This document shows positions 9,539-18,601 of a stretch of DNA of 19,082 bases, in pieces. Location: assembly GCF_042767895.1 (NCBI RefSeq), contig NC_091559.1, positions 6,710,931-6,730,012 on the forward strand, written 5' to 3'. Position 1 is the stretch's first letter. Each line of letters opens with the position of its first letter. This DNA is from Penaeus vannamei. Lineage: Eukaryota > Arthropoda > Malacostraca > Decapoda > Penaeidae. Both the position numbers and the translations under genes were made by a program. The notes under the pieces are model-generated. The model ran no database searches, was not told the origin of the DNA, and saw only the letters and a program-made list of their open reading frames with translations.

Positions 9539-11290
9539 GCCTATCTATAAACATTCTCTTAAGGCCTATCTATAAACATTCTCTTGAGGCCTATCTATAA
9601 ACATTCTCTTAAGGCCTATCTATAAACATTCTCTTAAGGCCTATCTATAAACATTCTCTTAAGGCCTATCTATAAACATTCTCTTAAGGCCTATCTATAA
9701 ACATTCTCTTGAGGCCTATCTATAAACATTCTCTTAAGGCCTATCTATAAACATTCTCTTAAGGCCTATCTATAAACATTCTCTTAGGGCCTATCTATAA
9801 ACATTCTCTTAAGGCCTATCTATAAACATTCTCTTGAGGCCTATCTATAAACATTCTCTTAAGGCCTATCTATAAACATTCTCTTAAGGCCTATCTATAA
9901 ACATTCTCTTAAGGCCTATCTATAAACATTCTCTTAAGGCCTATCTATAAACATTCTCTGAAGGCCTATCTATAAACATTCTCTTAAGGCCTATCTATAA
10001 ACATTCTCTTAAGGCCTATCTATAAACATTCTCTTAAGGCCTATCTATAAACATTCTCTTAAGGCCTATCTATAAACATTCTCTTAAGGCCTATCTATAA
10101 ACATTCTCTTAAGGCCTATCTATAAACATTCTCTTAAGGCCTATCTATAAACATTCTCTTAAGGCCTATCTATCTATAAACATTCTCTTAAGGCCTATCT
10201 ATAAACATTCTCTTGAGGCCTATCTATAAACATTCTCTGAAGGCCTATCTATAAACATTCCCTTAAGGCCTATCTATAAACATTCTCTTAAGGCCTATCT
10301 ATAAACATTCTCTTAAGGCCTATCTATAAACATTCTCTTGAGGCCTATCTATAAACATTCTCTGAAGGCCTATCTATAAACATTCTCTTGAGGCCTATCT
10401 ATAAACATTCTCTTAAGGCCTATCTATAAACATTCTCTTAAGGCCTATCTATAAACATTCTCTTGAGGCCTATCTATAAACATTCTCTTGAGGCCTATCT
10501 TTAAACATTCTCTTAAGGCCTATCTATAAACATTCTCTTGAGGCCTATCTATAAACATTCTCTTAAGGCCTATCTATAAACATTCTCTTAAGGCCTATCT
10601 ATAAACATTCTCTTGAGGCCTATCTATAAACATTCTCTTGAGGCCTATCTATAAACATTCTCTTAAGGCCTATCTATAAACATTCTCTTAAGGCCTATCT
10701 ATAAACATTCTCTTAAGGCCTATCTATAAACATTCTCTTAAGGCCTATCTATAAACATTCTCTTAAGGCCTATCTATAAACATTCTCTTAAGGCCTATCT
10801 ATAAACATTCTCTTAAGGCCTATCTATAAACATTCTCTTAAGGCCTATCTATCTATAAACATTCTCTTAAGGCCTATCTATAAACATTCTCTTGAGGCCT
10901 ATCTATAAACATTCTCTGAAGGCCTATCTATAAACATTCCCTTAAGGCCTATCTATAAACATTCTCTTAAGGCCTATCTATAAACATTCTCTTAAGGCCT
11001 ATCTATAAACATTCTCTTAAGGCCTATCTATAAACATTCTCTTAAGGCCTATCTATAAACATTCTCTTAAGGCCTATCTATAAACATTCTCTTGAGGCCT
11101 ATCTATAAACATTCTCTTGAGGCCTATCTATAAACATTCTCTTGAGGCCTATCTATAAACATTCTCTTAAGGCCTATCTATAAACATTCTCTTAAGGCCT
11201 ATCTATAAACATTCTCTTAAGGCCTATCTATAAACATTCTCTTAAGGCCTATCTATAAACATTCTCTTAAGGCCTATCTATAAACATTCT
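9512..11290. repeat. 25-bp satellite array, about 71 copies, with higher-order duplication
   Basis: The unit is AGGCCTATCTATAAAC followed by ATTCTCTTA, with an exact 25-bp period and mainly A/G variation at the join (CTTAAGG or CTTGAGG). A 29-bp unit with an extra TCTA occurs at about 10161 and about 10840; the variants after it (CTTGAGG, CTGAAGG, CCCTTAAGG) recur in the same order, showing a 679-bp block duplicated as a whole. No spacers are present. Intron 6. Confidence 0.97.
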
Positions 11291-11314
11291 CGTGGGATCC
11301 GAGTTTATTTAAAG

Positions 11315-11316
<2 letters not shown>

Positions 11317-11388
<72 letters not shown>
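11317..11388. repeat. (TA)n microsatellite
   Basis: About 36 uninterrupted TA units directly after the 25-bp array. Confidence 0.98.
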
Positions 11389-11391
<3 letters not shown>

Positions 11392-11870
11392 TTTTCCATG
11401 AGCCTTGTTTTTTGCCAGGACTTTTCTATAAATTTTTTTTAATGAAAATTTGAGTTTAGTTAAGGTCTAAATAAATCAATAAAAGGTAGATAGAACAATG
11501 TGTCATGAACGTTAATAAATATGTAAATATTGTGTGAATATTGTTTTCTTTTTACAGTATTTCATGGAGATAATTCATATCCCACGATTCAGTCAAAAAG
11601 ATGAACAAACAACATAATACCATTGAACTGATCTTTATCGGGAGAGAAGGTGAACAACATTCAATGGAGGAAAAAATATGAATTAATTTAGAGGAAAAAA
11701 TATAACTGAGTAACAGAGTCATAATTCTTAGTGTTAATTCATAAATCTTAGTTTTGTTGCGAGTTAAACGGCATCAGTGAGACAATAGAAAAAAATATGA
11801 TTTTTTCCATCTAGGAAACCTTAATATGTAACAACGATGCGCGAATGAAACCAAAAAAAAAAAAGATAAA
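11389..11870. other. Non-repetitive AT-rich intron sequence
   Basis: Nothing recognisable: no open frame with splice support, RNA gene or repeat. Part of intron 6. Confidence 0.5.
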
Positions 11871-11892
11871 TACACACGTGCACACATACACC

Positions 11893-11985
11893 AAAAAAAA
11901 AAAAAGAAAAAAAAAAAAAAAAAAAAATCAACAAACAACCAAAACAAACACAAACCCACAAACAAACAAACCAAAACCAAAAAGA
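11893..11985. repeat. A-rich and CAAA-rich low-complexity tract
   Basis: Poly(A) broken by single G/C, then CAAACAAAC-type repeats, ending about 15 bp from the exon 6 donor. In sense this gives a T/G-rich stretch (GTTTGTTTG) just inside the intron. Confidence 0.85.
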
Positions 11986-11999
11986 CATTCCGAACCCAC

Positions 12000-12135
12000 C
12001 TTTATCGAGAGTAACGGCGTCGGTGTAGGCCGGGAAGCCAGCCATGTCCGTCCCGTGGTAATCGAACACAGGGGTCAAGTTGAACGCCTGGAACGAACAC
12101 GGGTCCACGTACGTCACGAGCGCCCGGCAATACAA
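12000..12135 (-). CDS. Exon 6: second half of FN3-like domain 1
   Basis: The acceptor is TTCCCCGCCCGCAG (AG at 12136-12137) and the donor AAAG|GTGGGT (GT at 11999-11998). Phase 0 in, phase 1 out, 45 whole residues; the shared codon with exon 7 is G+AA, Glu. The peptide begins LYCRALVTYVDPCSFQAFNL, then TPVFDYHGTDMAGFPAY, then TDAVTLDK. YC and DPC match the two cysteine positions of the later FN3-like domains (CERT and ECEAY/PCKAY), so a shared disulfide is plausible. An upstream AG 22 nt away would break the phase, which supports the acceptor used here. The acceptor side borders a G-rich minisatellite (C-rich in sense) from 12136. Confidence 0.9.
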
Positions 12136-12950
12136 CTGCGGGCGGGGAATGCAATTGCTGGGAGATTGCGAGGTTTGCAGGGCAGGACGCTTGAGGCTGG
12201 GGTGGGTGGGGTGGGGGTGGAGGAAGGAGGGGGGAGGGGAGGAAAGGGGGAGAGGAAAGGGGGTGGGGGGGGAGTGGGGAGGAGGGTGGGGGGAGTGGGA
12301 AGGAGGTTGCAGGGCAGGACAGTTGAGGCTAGGGGGTGGGTGGGGGAGGGAGGGGGGAGGGAGGGGGGTGGAAAGGGAAGGAGGTTGCAGGGCAGGACGC
12401 TTGAGGCTGGGGGTGGGGGGGTGGGGGAGGGTGGGGGGGGGGAGTGGGAAGGAGGTTGCAGGGCAGGACGCTTGAGGCTGGGGGTGGGTGGGTGGGAGGG
12501 TGGGGAAGGAGGGGGGGAAGGGAGGGGAAAGGGGGTGGGGGGGAGTGGGAAGGAGGTTGCAGGGCAGGACAGTTGAGGCTGGGGGGTGGGTGGGGGAGGA
12601 GAGGGGGGAAGGAGGGGGCAGGAAAGGGGGTGGGGGGGTGGGGAGGGTAGAAGGGAGGGGAGTAAGGAAGGGTGGGGAGGGGTAAGAGTAGAAGAGAGGG
12701 GAGTAAGGGAGGGTGGGGAGGGGAGGGGAGAAAAGGGGGTAGGGGGGAAGGTGGGATGAGGTGGGGAGTGGGGAGGGACTGAAGGGAGGAGGGGAAGAGG
12801 TAAGGGTAGAAGAGAGGGTGGTGAGAGGAAGGGGAGTTCGGAGGGAGTAAGGGGGTTGGGGAGAGAACAAGGGAGGTTGGGGGAGGGGAGGAGGGAAGGG
12901 GAGAAGGGGAGAGGGTAAGGGGAGAAGGGGAGAGGGTATGAGGATAGATT
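12136..12950. repeat. G-rich minisatellite with GTTGCAGGGCAGGAC module
   Basis: Five copies of GGAGGTTGCAGGGCAGGAC-type modules (starting near 12170, 12304, 12381, 12450 and 12553) alternate between ACGCTTGAGGCT and ACAGTTGAGGCT endings and are joined by runs of GGGGTGGGTGG. From about 12620 only G/A-rich spacer-like repeat remains. It borders the exon 6 acceptor; in sense it is C-rich with CCTGCAAC in each unit. Many G runs on the plus (template) strand could form G-quadruplexes. Confidence 0.9.
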
Positions 12951-13037
12951 TCATGATAAGTGTTTGCAGACGACGATGTGGAGTGACATTTTATAGTTCG
13001 CGTGTGACAGGCTGAGGGGCATTCTGTGTTCGCGACA

Positions 13038-13370
13038 TTGTAAAATCCTGTTGTGTTTTGGGTTCGAGGAAAGGTGCTGTTATGTTCGTGAGTTTATGAG
13101 ACACTGCATGAGCTGATATATTAGGGGCCCTGTTAAGTATAGAGAGTATGAGATGATATATTAGGGGCCCTGTTAAGTATAGAGAGTATGAGATGATATA
13201 TTAGGGGCCCTGTAAAGTATAGAGAGTCGGGGGATCTCATGTGTAAAATCCCGTTGTGATTTGGGTTCGAGGAAAGGTGCTGTTATGTTCGTGAGTTTAT
13301 GAGACACTGTATGAGATGATATATTAGGGGCCCTGTAAAGTATAGAGAGTCGGGAGATATTATGTGTAAA
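13038..13370. repeat. 203-bp duplication containing 40-bp tandem units
   Basis: GGTTCGAGGAAAGGTGCTGT and GAGTTTATGAGACACTG occur from 13061 and again from 13264. Between them, a 40-bp unit with GATATATTAGGGGCCCTG and AAGTATAGAGAGT repeats from about 13107 (13141 and 13181 are exact period starts). Confidence 0.92.
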
Positions 13371-13813
13371 AGGAACACTATCAAGGATAACAATGTTTGA
13401 GTGTTGGATACTGTGGTGGAGGGCGTGTCCATGCAAAGGGAGGGTATGTATAAGTTGTCGACTTAGGTGAAAATATTTAGTATGTTCTGAGGTTTCCAGG
13501 GGAAGTGTGTGTGCGAGTGAGTAATAGCGTTGCATAACACTTGGAAATTATGCTAGAATTATTTAAAAAAGTGATATGATGTCTAGGCTCCGTTATAAAT
13601 GTAGACTTTAGAATGTCTTGATGAACTGTTACCATCTAAAACAACATTATATAAGCTATTGTCGATCACATCACGATACCAATCACATATCTGTCATGAA
13701 ACGTAATTCCCTTAACTCGCATACCTCATCGCGTCCTGACATACCGCCTGTGAATAGAGCAACATACGCAACATACTGTCACACGAAGCAACACATCGAC
13801 ATCAGACACTAAC
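13371..13813. other. Intron 5 non-repetitive sequence
   Basis: Apart from the exon 5 donor at its right edge, no feature is visible. Short open frames here have no splice or family support. Confidence 0.5.
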
Positions 13814-13956
13814 GTCGTGGCAAGTGATGTGCTGAGAGGGAACCCCATTGATGCTGAGGTCGTAGTAATCGATGGCATAGTCAGAGGGCGTGATGTTCCA
13901 GTGGAGGACCAGCCACGTCTCACCGACTTGGTCCACCTCGAAGTCGTAGATAAGAC
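13814..13956 (-). CDS. Exon 5: first half of FN3-like domain 1
   Basis: The acceptor is TATGTCTCCCAG (AG at 13957-13958) and the donor is GAC|GTTAGT (GT at 13813-13812). Phase 1 in (G+GT gives Gly), phase 0 out, 47 whole residues. The peptide reads LIYDFEVDQVGETWLVLHWN, then ITPSDYAIDYYDLSING, then GVPSQHITCHD. The tryptophan in LVLHW and the tyrosine-rich strand DYAIDYYDLSI are the B and C strand signatures of an FN3 fold. The intron interrupts this domain about 16 residues later than in FN3-like domains 2 and 3. A MITE-like inverted repeat ends 12 nt upstream of the acceptor, leaving almost no room for a branch point outside the element. Confidence 0.9.
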
Positions 13957-13968
13957 CTGGGAGACATA

Positions 13969-14213
13969 CGGCCGGTTTGTTAGAATTGCGCGAGGCCCGA
14001 CCCAAAGAATATTCGTATACGTGTCATGCATAAATAAAGAAATAAATGCATATTTATCAGTCTACACATGCATATCAACCGGGCAAAATGATAGTTAAAG
14101 GTATAGCTATCAGATATATAAAGACAGATATTCATTTATTTCTGCTTATATGGATGTCTGTATTTAAGAAAATTCATTGGGTCGGGCCTCACACAATTTT
14201 AACAAACCGGCCG
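13969..14213. mobile_element. MITE-like element, 245 bp, 37-bp terminal inverted repeats
   Basis: The left terminus CGGCCGGTTTGTTAGAATTG...GAGGCCCGACCCAA (13969-14005) is matched by the reverse complement of 14177-14213 with 34 of 37 bases identical by eye. The interior is AT-rich and non-coding, so the element would be non-autonomous. No target-site duplication was found (GAGACATA on the left, ATTGAGGA on the right), so the transposon class is not assigned. A related half-element lies at 4115-4206. It ends 12 nt upstream of the exon 5 acceptor. Confidence 0.8.
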
Positions 14214-14670
14214 ATTGAGGATACCAGTAAGATAAAGATATTTGCTAGGGACGCACTTTAAAACGTGATGTGAATATTCATAATGATTCTTAATAACTTA
14301 GGTTTCGCTGGGTTGGCTTGTCCTAAAGCCAGAAGGAGATGCTTAAATTGATTACTTTCGTGGATGTATAAGGTGTTGAAAACAAACCACTAATGATAAT
14401 GATGGAAATAAAGCACCCTAGTCAAATACTATCTTGAAAAGCACTATTCTCACTAACTGCAAATGACATTATTGGACACTCGTGAATAAAATAAGCATCT
14501 ATATCTACCAATTTATATCATAAGATCACATATTAAAGGACAGGCTCAATACCATTTGAAGAGAACATCATACATACCCAAGGTACTTCAGCACTGCCAC
14601 ATGTAACGCTTAGAAGTACCTTGACAACACGCCAATCATTCAGACCTTCCCCCTTTCAGTGTTGTCATTT
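14214..14670. other. Non-repetitive part of intron 4, with a small stem-loop
   Basis: No coding or RNA gene recognised. The inverted repeat CAAGGTACTTC (14579-14589) / GAAGTACCTTG (14613-14623) has perfect 11-bp arms and a 23-nt loop. Confidence 0.6.
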
Positions 14671-14679
14671 TAGCGATTT

Positions 14680-15370
14680 TCCGCTATATCTAGAGTTTTT
14701 GAGCTATGATTTTTTTTTTTTTTTTTGTCGTTTTAGCGGGGAAATATTTTACTCATATGTCTAGCGGTTTTGTTAGTTTAGTCTAGCGATTTTTAAAAGT
14801 CCAGTCTAGCGATTTTTAAAAGTCCAGTCTAGCGATTTTGTAAGTCTAGTCTAGCGATTTTTAAAAGTTCAGTCTAGCGGTTTTGGAAGTCTAGTCTAGC
14901 GATTTTTAAATGTCGTCTAGCGGTTTTGTCTATTCTAGCGATTTTTAAAAGTCCAGTCTAGCGGTTTTGTCTATTCTAGCGATTTTTAAAAGTCCAGTCT
15001 AGCGGTTTTGTAAGTCTAGTCTAGCGATTTTTATCTAGTGATTTTTAAGTCAAGTCTAGCGATTTTTAAAAGTCCAGTCAAGCGATTTCTTAAAGTCCAG
15101 TCTAGTGATTTTTAAAAGTCCAGTCTAGTGATTTTTAAGTCCAGTCTAGCGATTTTTAAAAGTCCAGTCTAGTGATTTTTAAGTCAAGTCTAGCGATTTT
15201 TAAAAGTCCAGTCTAGCGGTTTTGTAAGTCAAGTCTAGCGATTTTAAAAGTCCAGCCTAACGGTTTTGTCTAGTTAAGCGATTTTTGAATGTCCAGTCTA
15301 GCGATTTTTAAAAGTCGTCTAACGGTTTTGTCTAGTTAAGCGATTTTTAAAAGTCCAGTCTAGCGGTTTG
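14680..15370. repeat. TCTAGCGATTTTTAAAAGTCC minisatellite
   Basis: About 25-30 units of 20-25 bp made of TCTAGCGATTTTTAAAAGTC or TCTAGCGGTTTTGTAAGTC, interleaved. The array begins loosely near 14670 (TTTTAGCGATTTTCCGC) and runs to about 35 bp before the exon 4 donor. The alternating GATTTTT/GGTTTTG types suggest amplification as dimers. Confidence 0.93.
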
Positions 15371-15407
15371 TGGAAATATCAAGTGCAACACAGGGTCCCA
15401 GTCTTAC

Positions 15408-15593
15408 CACCAACTACTCCCATGTCGATGTGGCACTTCCCCACGTTCCCCACGCCGTCCACGCCGATGATGTCGACCTGCGTGGTGCAACAGGTGGCCG
15501 TGTAATAGGTCTCCACGTCAGCTGTTGTCCCCGGAAGGAAGTCAGACACGCCGAAGGTGGTGCCCTCAGGGACGGCGTCCACGCGGTACAACC
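15408..15593 (-). CDS. Exon 4: second half of cysteine-containing domain
   Basis: The acceptor is CTCCTCAG (AG at 15594-15595) and the donor is GGTG|GTAAGA (GT at 15407-15406). It is phase 1 at both ends and encodes 61 whole residues, so it is a symmetrical exon whose skipping would keep the frame. The peptide begins LYRVDAVPEGTTFGV, then DFLPGTTADVETYYT, then TATCCTTQVDIIGVDG, ending VGNVGKCHIDMGVVG. A vicinal Cys-Cys pair followed about 18 residues later by VGNVGKC is the most distinctive motif in the protein. I recall a closely similar Cys-Cys...VD..GN pattern in VWA7-like proteins, but could not test it. The strand order F.V.DFLPGT...V..YY is that of a beta sandwich. Codon choice is GC-rich at third positions, unlike the AT-rich intron around it, supporting real coding sequence. 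Confidence 0.9.
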
Positions 15594-15924
15594 CTGAGGA
15601 GTGTTAGTGGGCGTCAAGTTAGTCGTTATGTTTAACTCACAACCCGATACAGTGCTTTTCCCTAAATTAATATAATGGATTAAATGACTAGATACTGATA
15701 TAACGTAAAAATGCGATATATTGATATAATAGTATTGATATGGAATGATGTGGAATGACGACATAATGACACAGTGTAATGATAATATAGCAATAAATAA
15801 TGATTTGTACAAACGTACTTTGGGAAATGTGAAACTCAAGTGATGGTCTTTCACGTAATAAAAAAGGAATATCAATCTATTCATAAAGATCCACGTTTTC
15901 CCATTACAAACAAAGCCATCGGAA

Positions 15925-15925
<1 letters not shown>
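15594..15925. other. Intron 3 AT-rich sequence
   Basis: Loose GATATTGATATAAT-like repetition around 15690-15790; nothing else recognisable. Confidence 0.45.
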
Positions 15926-15961
<36 letters not shown>

Positions 15962-15963
15962 AG

Positions 15964-15996
<33 letters not shown>
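15926..15996. repeat. Poly(A)-CAGCA-poly(T) inverted tract
   Basis: About 35 A, then CAGCA, then about 31 T. This is a near-perfect inverted repeat of homopolymers with a 5-nt loop. Homopolymer length is prone to sequencing error. Confidence 0.93.
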
Positions 15997-15998
<2 letters not shown>

Positions 15999-16083
15999 GG
16001 CAGCAGAATGCCCTTTACTTAATAATGGAGATCCTGATCACTAGACTTTGTAATAACTTCTTTTACTTCAAACTTCCGCGCAC

Positions 16084-16210
16084 CTGATCCTGTGTCTCTG
16101 AGCGTGGCACGAACACTCCACTGCAAGGTGTCGCAAATCCCGTTGAAGTTGAAGCCAGTGCAGATTGGATCGTTGACCAAACTGCACGTCGGAGGCTCGA
16201 AGTCGGATTC
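16084..16210 (-). CDS. Exon 3: first half of cysteine-containing domain
   Basis: The acceptor is TTCGTGTTGCAG (AG at 16211-16212) and the donor TCAG|GTGCGC (GT at 16083-16082) is weaker than the others. Phase 0 in, phase 1 out, 42 whole residues. The peptide opens ESDFEPPTCSLVNDPICTG, then NFNGICDTLQWSVRATLRDT. Three cysteines (residues 9, 17 and 26 of the exon) precede a WSVRATLRD strand. This spacing recalls the segment after the Ig-like domain in VWA7-type proteins (from memory). The reading frame stays open past the donor for about 20 residues before a stop, so the donor rests on phase matching to exon 4 (G+GG gives Gly) rather than on a stop. Confidence 0.85.
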
Positions 16211-16267
16211 CTGCAACACGAACGATGTCAATTGAATAGCAATTAAGATGACAGTATATCACGTGCG

Positions 16268-16350
16268 ATGGGATGTGACTCTTAACCTGGGGTCCGTGGA
16301 TGGGTTTCGGGGGTCCGTGAGCACAAAAAAATCGCTGTACATTTTGAATA
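16268..16350. mobile_element. Possible hAT-like transposon end
   Basis: CTCTTAACCTGGGGTCCGTG followed by GATGGGTTTCGGGGGTCCGTGA closely recalls the terminal consensus of hAT (Charlie/MER-type) non-autonomous elements known in other animals. That is recollection only. No opposite terminus or 8-bp target-site duplication was identified. Confidence 0.4.
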
Positions 16351-17156
16351 AAAAGATTTTTTTTTTTCATTTCTTAGATTGTTTACCTAATTTTCAATAA
16401 TACTCTGTGTATCTCACATATACATGAAACAAGCAAATATCAACAAATAAAGTATATTATCCACATTGCATGCAAAGTGTTTATGTGAATATTTTAAGAT
16501 GAAATTATAAATTCTGAGGGAAAATGTGTGGTTTGATTAACAGGCAATGCCAAATCATTGAAAGAATAAAGGTATTTAAAACAATATATGTCTGACCATC
16601 GAGATAAATCCAGTAATTAATTAATAACTGAACAATTTATGAGAAAACATATAATACTTCATTGGTCAATCCATCAATAAGGGCTTAATTTATCATATAA
16701 AATATCTATTAGGCGACTGTCTTCGTGAATATTCAAAATAAATAATTAAATTTATTATAATGATAAAGAAAATCATGATTTTTATGGTTGGATATTCAAA
16801 TGATAAAAAATATTCATGCCCTGAGAAATTGAATGATAATAGAAAATATCGTGATTTGATTGAAGTGATATTTAAAATAAAATCCAATTTAATATATATT
16901 TTTAAAAATAACAATATTCTAAGAAATAATATTCAAATTCATTAAATCGAATTTAATAATAAAAACTATCGTAATTCTTTTGGCAAAGATATTCAAAATA
17001 ATCAAATTGAATATGATAATACAAAAAAAGAATAATTTTCCCAGAAATGGTGTTAAAAAGGATCAAACCAAACATAATTTAGATAGAAATGATTTTTAAG
17101 AATCGATATTCAAGATGCTTTTAAAATCGAATAAATGAACGAACAAAATCTTTAAA
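16351..17156. other. AT-rich intron with decayed ~70-bp repeats
   Basis: Phrases such as GATATTCAAAATAA, GAATATGATAAT and AAATATCGTGATTT recur loosely from about 16720 to 17120, suggesting an old, eroded tandem repeat. No coding sequence was found. Intron 2. Confidence 0.5.
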
Positions 17157-18010
17157 AACGGATCATAACAAAAGAGAAGCCTTATTTAAAAAAACGGATC
17201 ATAACAAAAAGGCATCAACTCTAAAAAATGGATGACAACAAAAGAGGCTAAAAAACGGATCACAACAAAAGAGAAGCCTCATCTCTAAAAAATGGATCAC
17301 AACAAAAGAGAAGCCTCATCTCTAAAAAAAAAAGAATTGATCACAACAAAAGAGAAGCCTCACCTCTAAAAAACGGATCACAACAAAAGAGAAGCCTCAC
17401 CTCTAAATAACGGATCACAACAAAAGAGAAGCCTCATCTCTAAAAAAAAAAGAATTGATCACAACAAAAGAGAAGCCTCACCTCTAAAAAACGGATCACA
17501 ACAAAAGAGAAGCCTCATCTCTAAAAAAAAAAAAAAAAAAAAAAACGGATCACAACAAAAGACAAGCCTCACCTCTAAAAAAAATGGCTCCCAACAAAAG
17601 AGAAGCCTCACCTCTAAAAAAAAAAACGGATCACAACAAAAGAGAAGCCTCACCTCTAAAAAAAAAAACGGATCACAACAAAAGAGAAGCCTCATCTCTA
17701 AAAAAAAAAAAAAAAAAAAAAAAACGGATCACAACAAAAGAGGAGCCTCATCTCTAAAAAACGGATCACAACAAAAGAGAAGCCTCATTTCTAAAAAAAA
17801 AAAAACGGATCACAACAAAAGAGAAGCCTCATCTCTAAAAAAAAAAAAAAAAAAAAAAACGGATCACAACAAAAGAGGAGCCTCATCTCTAAAAAACGGA
17901 TCACAACAAAAGAGAAGCCTCATTTCTAAAAAAAAAAAACGGATCACAACAAAAGAGAAGCCTCATCTCTAAAAAAAAAAAAAAAAAATGGATCACAACA
18001 AACGAGAAGC
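17157..18010. repeat. ~40-bp A-rich array derived from the start of intron 2
   Basis: About 20 units of ACGGATCACAACAAAAGAG, AAGCCTCATCTCT and a variable A run (6-24). Units at the left are shorter and more decayed. Unit sequence matches the DNA immediately after the exon 2 donor (GGATCACAACAAACGAGAAG, then CCTCCACTCAC), so the array has grown from, and abuts, that splice site. Many units read TTTAGAG|GTGAGG in sense. Confidence 0.94.
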
Positions 18011-18020
18011 CTCCACTCAC

Positions 18021-18183
18021 CTGCGGAAGAACAACGAAATGCGCAATGGCACTGTTCACGGACTGGGTTTGCTTCTCGCTCTGGGCTGTGACAATCACGG
18101 TGCTCACAGTGCCATGGGTGGCATCGAGTGGCACTTGGAAGGTAGCTATGACTGGCAGCGACTGGTTGTTCTTGAGATATATC
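18021..18183 (-). CDS. Exon 2: second half of Ig-like domain
   Basis: The acceptor is CCTCTAG (AG at plus 18184-18185) after a purine/pyrimidine-biased tract, and the donor is the strong CAG|GTGAGT (GT at 18020-18019). It enters in phase 2 and leaves in phase 0: 54 whole residues after the shared Arg. The peptide starts IYLKNNQSLPVIATFQVP and continues through HGTVSTVIVTAQSE to AIAHFVVLPQ. The strand pattern VIATFQVP, then GTVSTVIVTA, then a final hydrophobic strand, closes the sandwich begun in exon 1. No cysteine is present in exons 1-2, so this domain would lack the classical Ig disulfide. The intron just after the donor has been amplified into a long array (17157-18010). Phase continuity on both sides makes the exon secure. 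Confidence 0.9.
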
Positions 18184-18600
18184 CTAGAGGAGGAGGAGGA
18201 GGGAAGGAGGAGGGAAGGAGGAAGGGCGGGGGGGGGGGGGAGGTTAAGTCGTGGTAGTGTAGGTTGTCTCGTACTTATGATTATTGCTATTATCATCGTT
18301 GTAATTTCGTTGCAGGTATTATCATTGTTGTAAATATTATCGTTGTTATCATTATTATTATGCTCATTATCATCGTTATCATGATTAGTACTATTTTTCT
18401 CGCTCTTTCTCTTTCTCACACACACTCGCCCTCCTTCTCCCTCCCTCCCCCTCCCTACCTTCCTCCCTCCCTTCCCTTCCTCTACCCGCCCCTCACCCCC
18501 ATCCCCTTTCACCCTCCCTCCCTCCTCCCTTCCTCTCCCTCCCCTTCAACTACCCGCCCCTCAACCCCCCCCCCTTTCACCCTCCTCCCTTCCCCTCCCT
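18184..18600. repeat. Low-complexity intron 1: GGA-rich, ATTATCATC and CCCTCC tracts
   Basis: GGAGGAGGA near the exon 2 acceptor to 18240, imperfect TATTATCATCGTTGTAA repeats at 18280-18390, then a pyrimidine-rich CCCTCCCTCC tract. No gene seen. Confidence 0.8.
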
Positions 18601-18601
18601 T

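Noticed and set aside
12136..12954. Long proline-rich frame upstream of exon 6 on the minus strand
   Set aside because: It comes from the C-rich minisatellite. The acceptor TTCCCCGCCCGCAG and phase 0 match to exon 5 place it in the intron.
13173..13535. 120-residue minus-strand frame across the 40-bp and 203-bp duplications
   Set aside because: It is repetitive, with no suitable splice phases to join exons 5 and 6, which already join each other cleanly.
13618..14261. Plus-strand frames opposite exon 5 and across the MITE-like element
   Set aside because: They are antisense shadows of exon 5 or run through non-coding element sequence; no family resemblance.
16693..16945. Two short AT-rich open frames (61 and 73 residues) on opposite strands
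   Set aside because: Composition is Ile/Asn/Lys/Phe as expected of random AT-rich DNA; no motif, splice site or strand preference.
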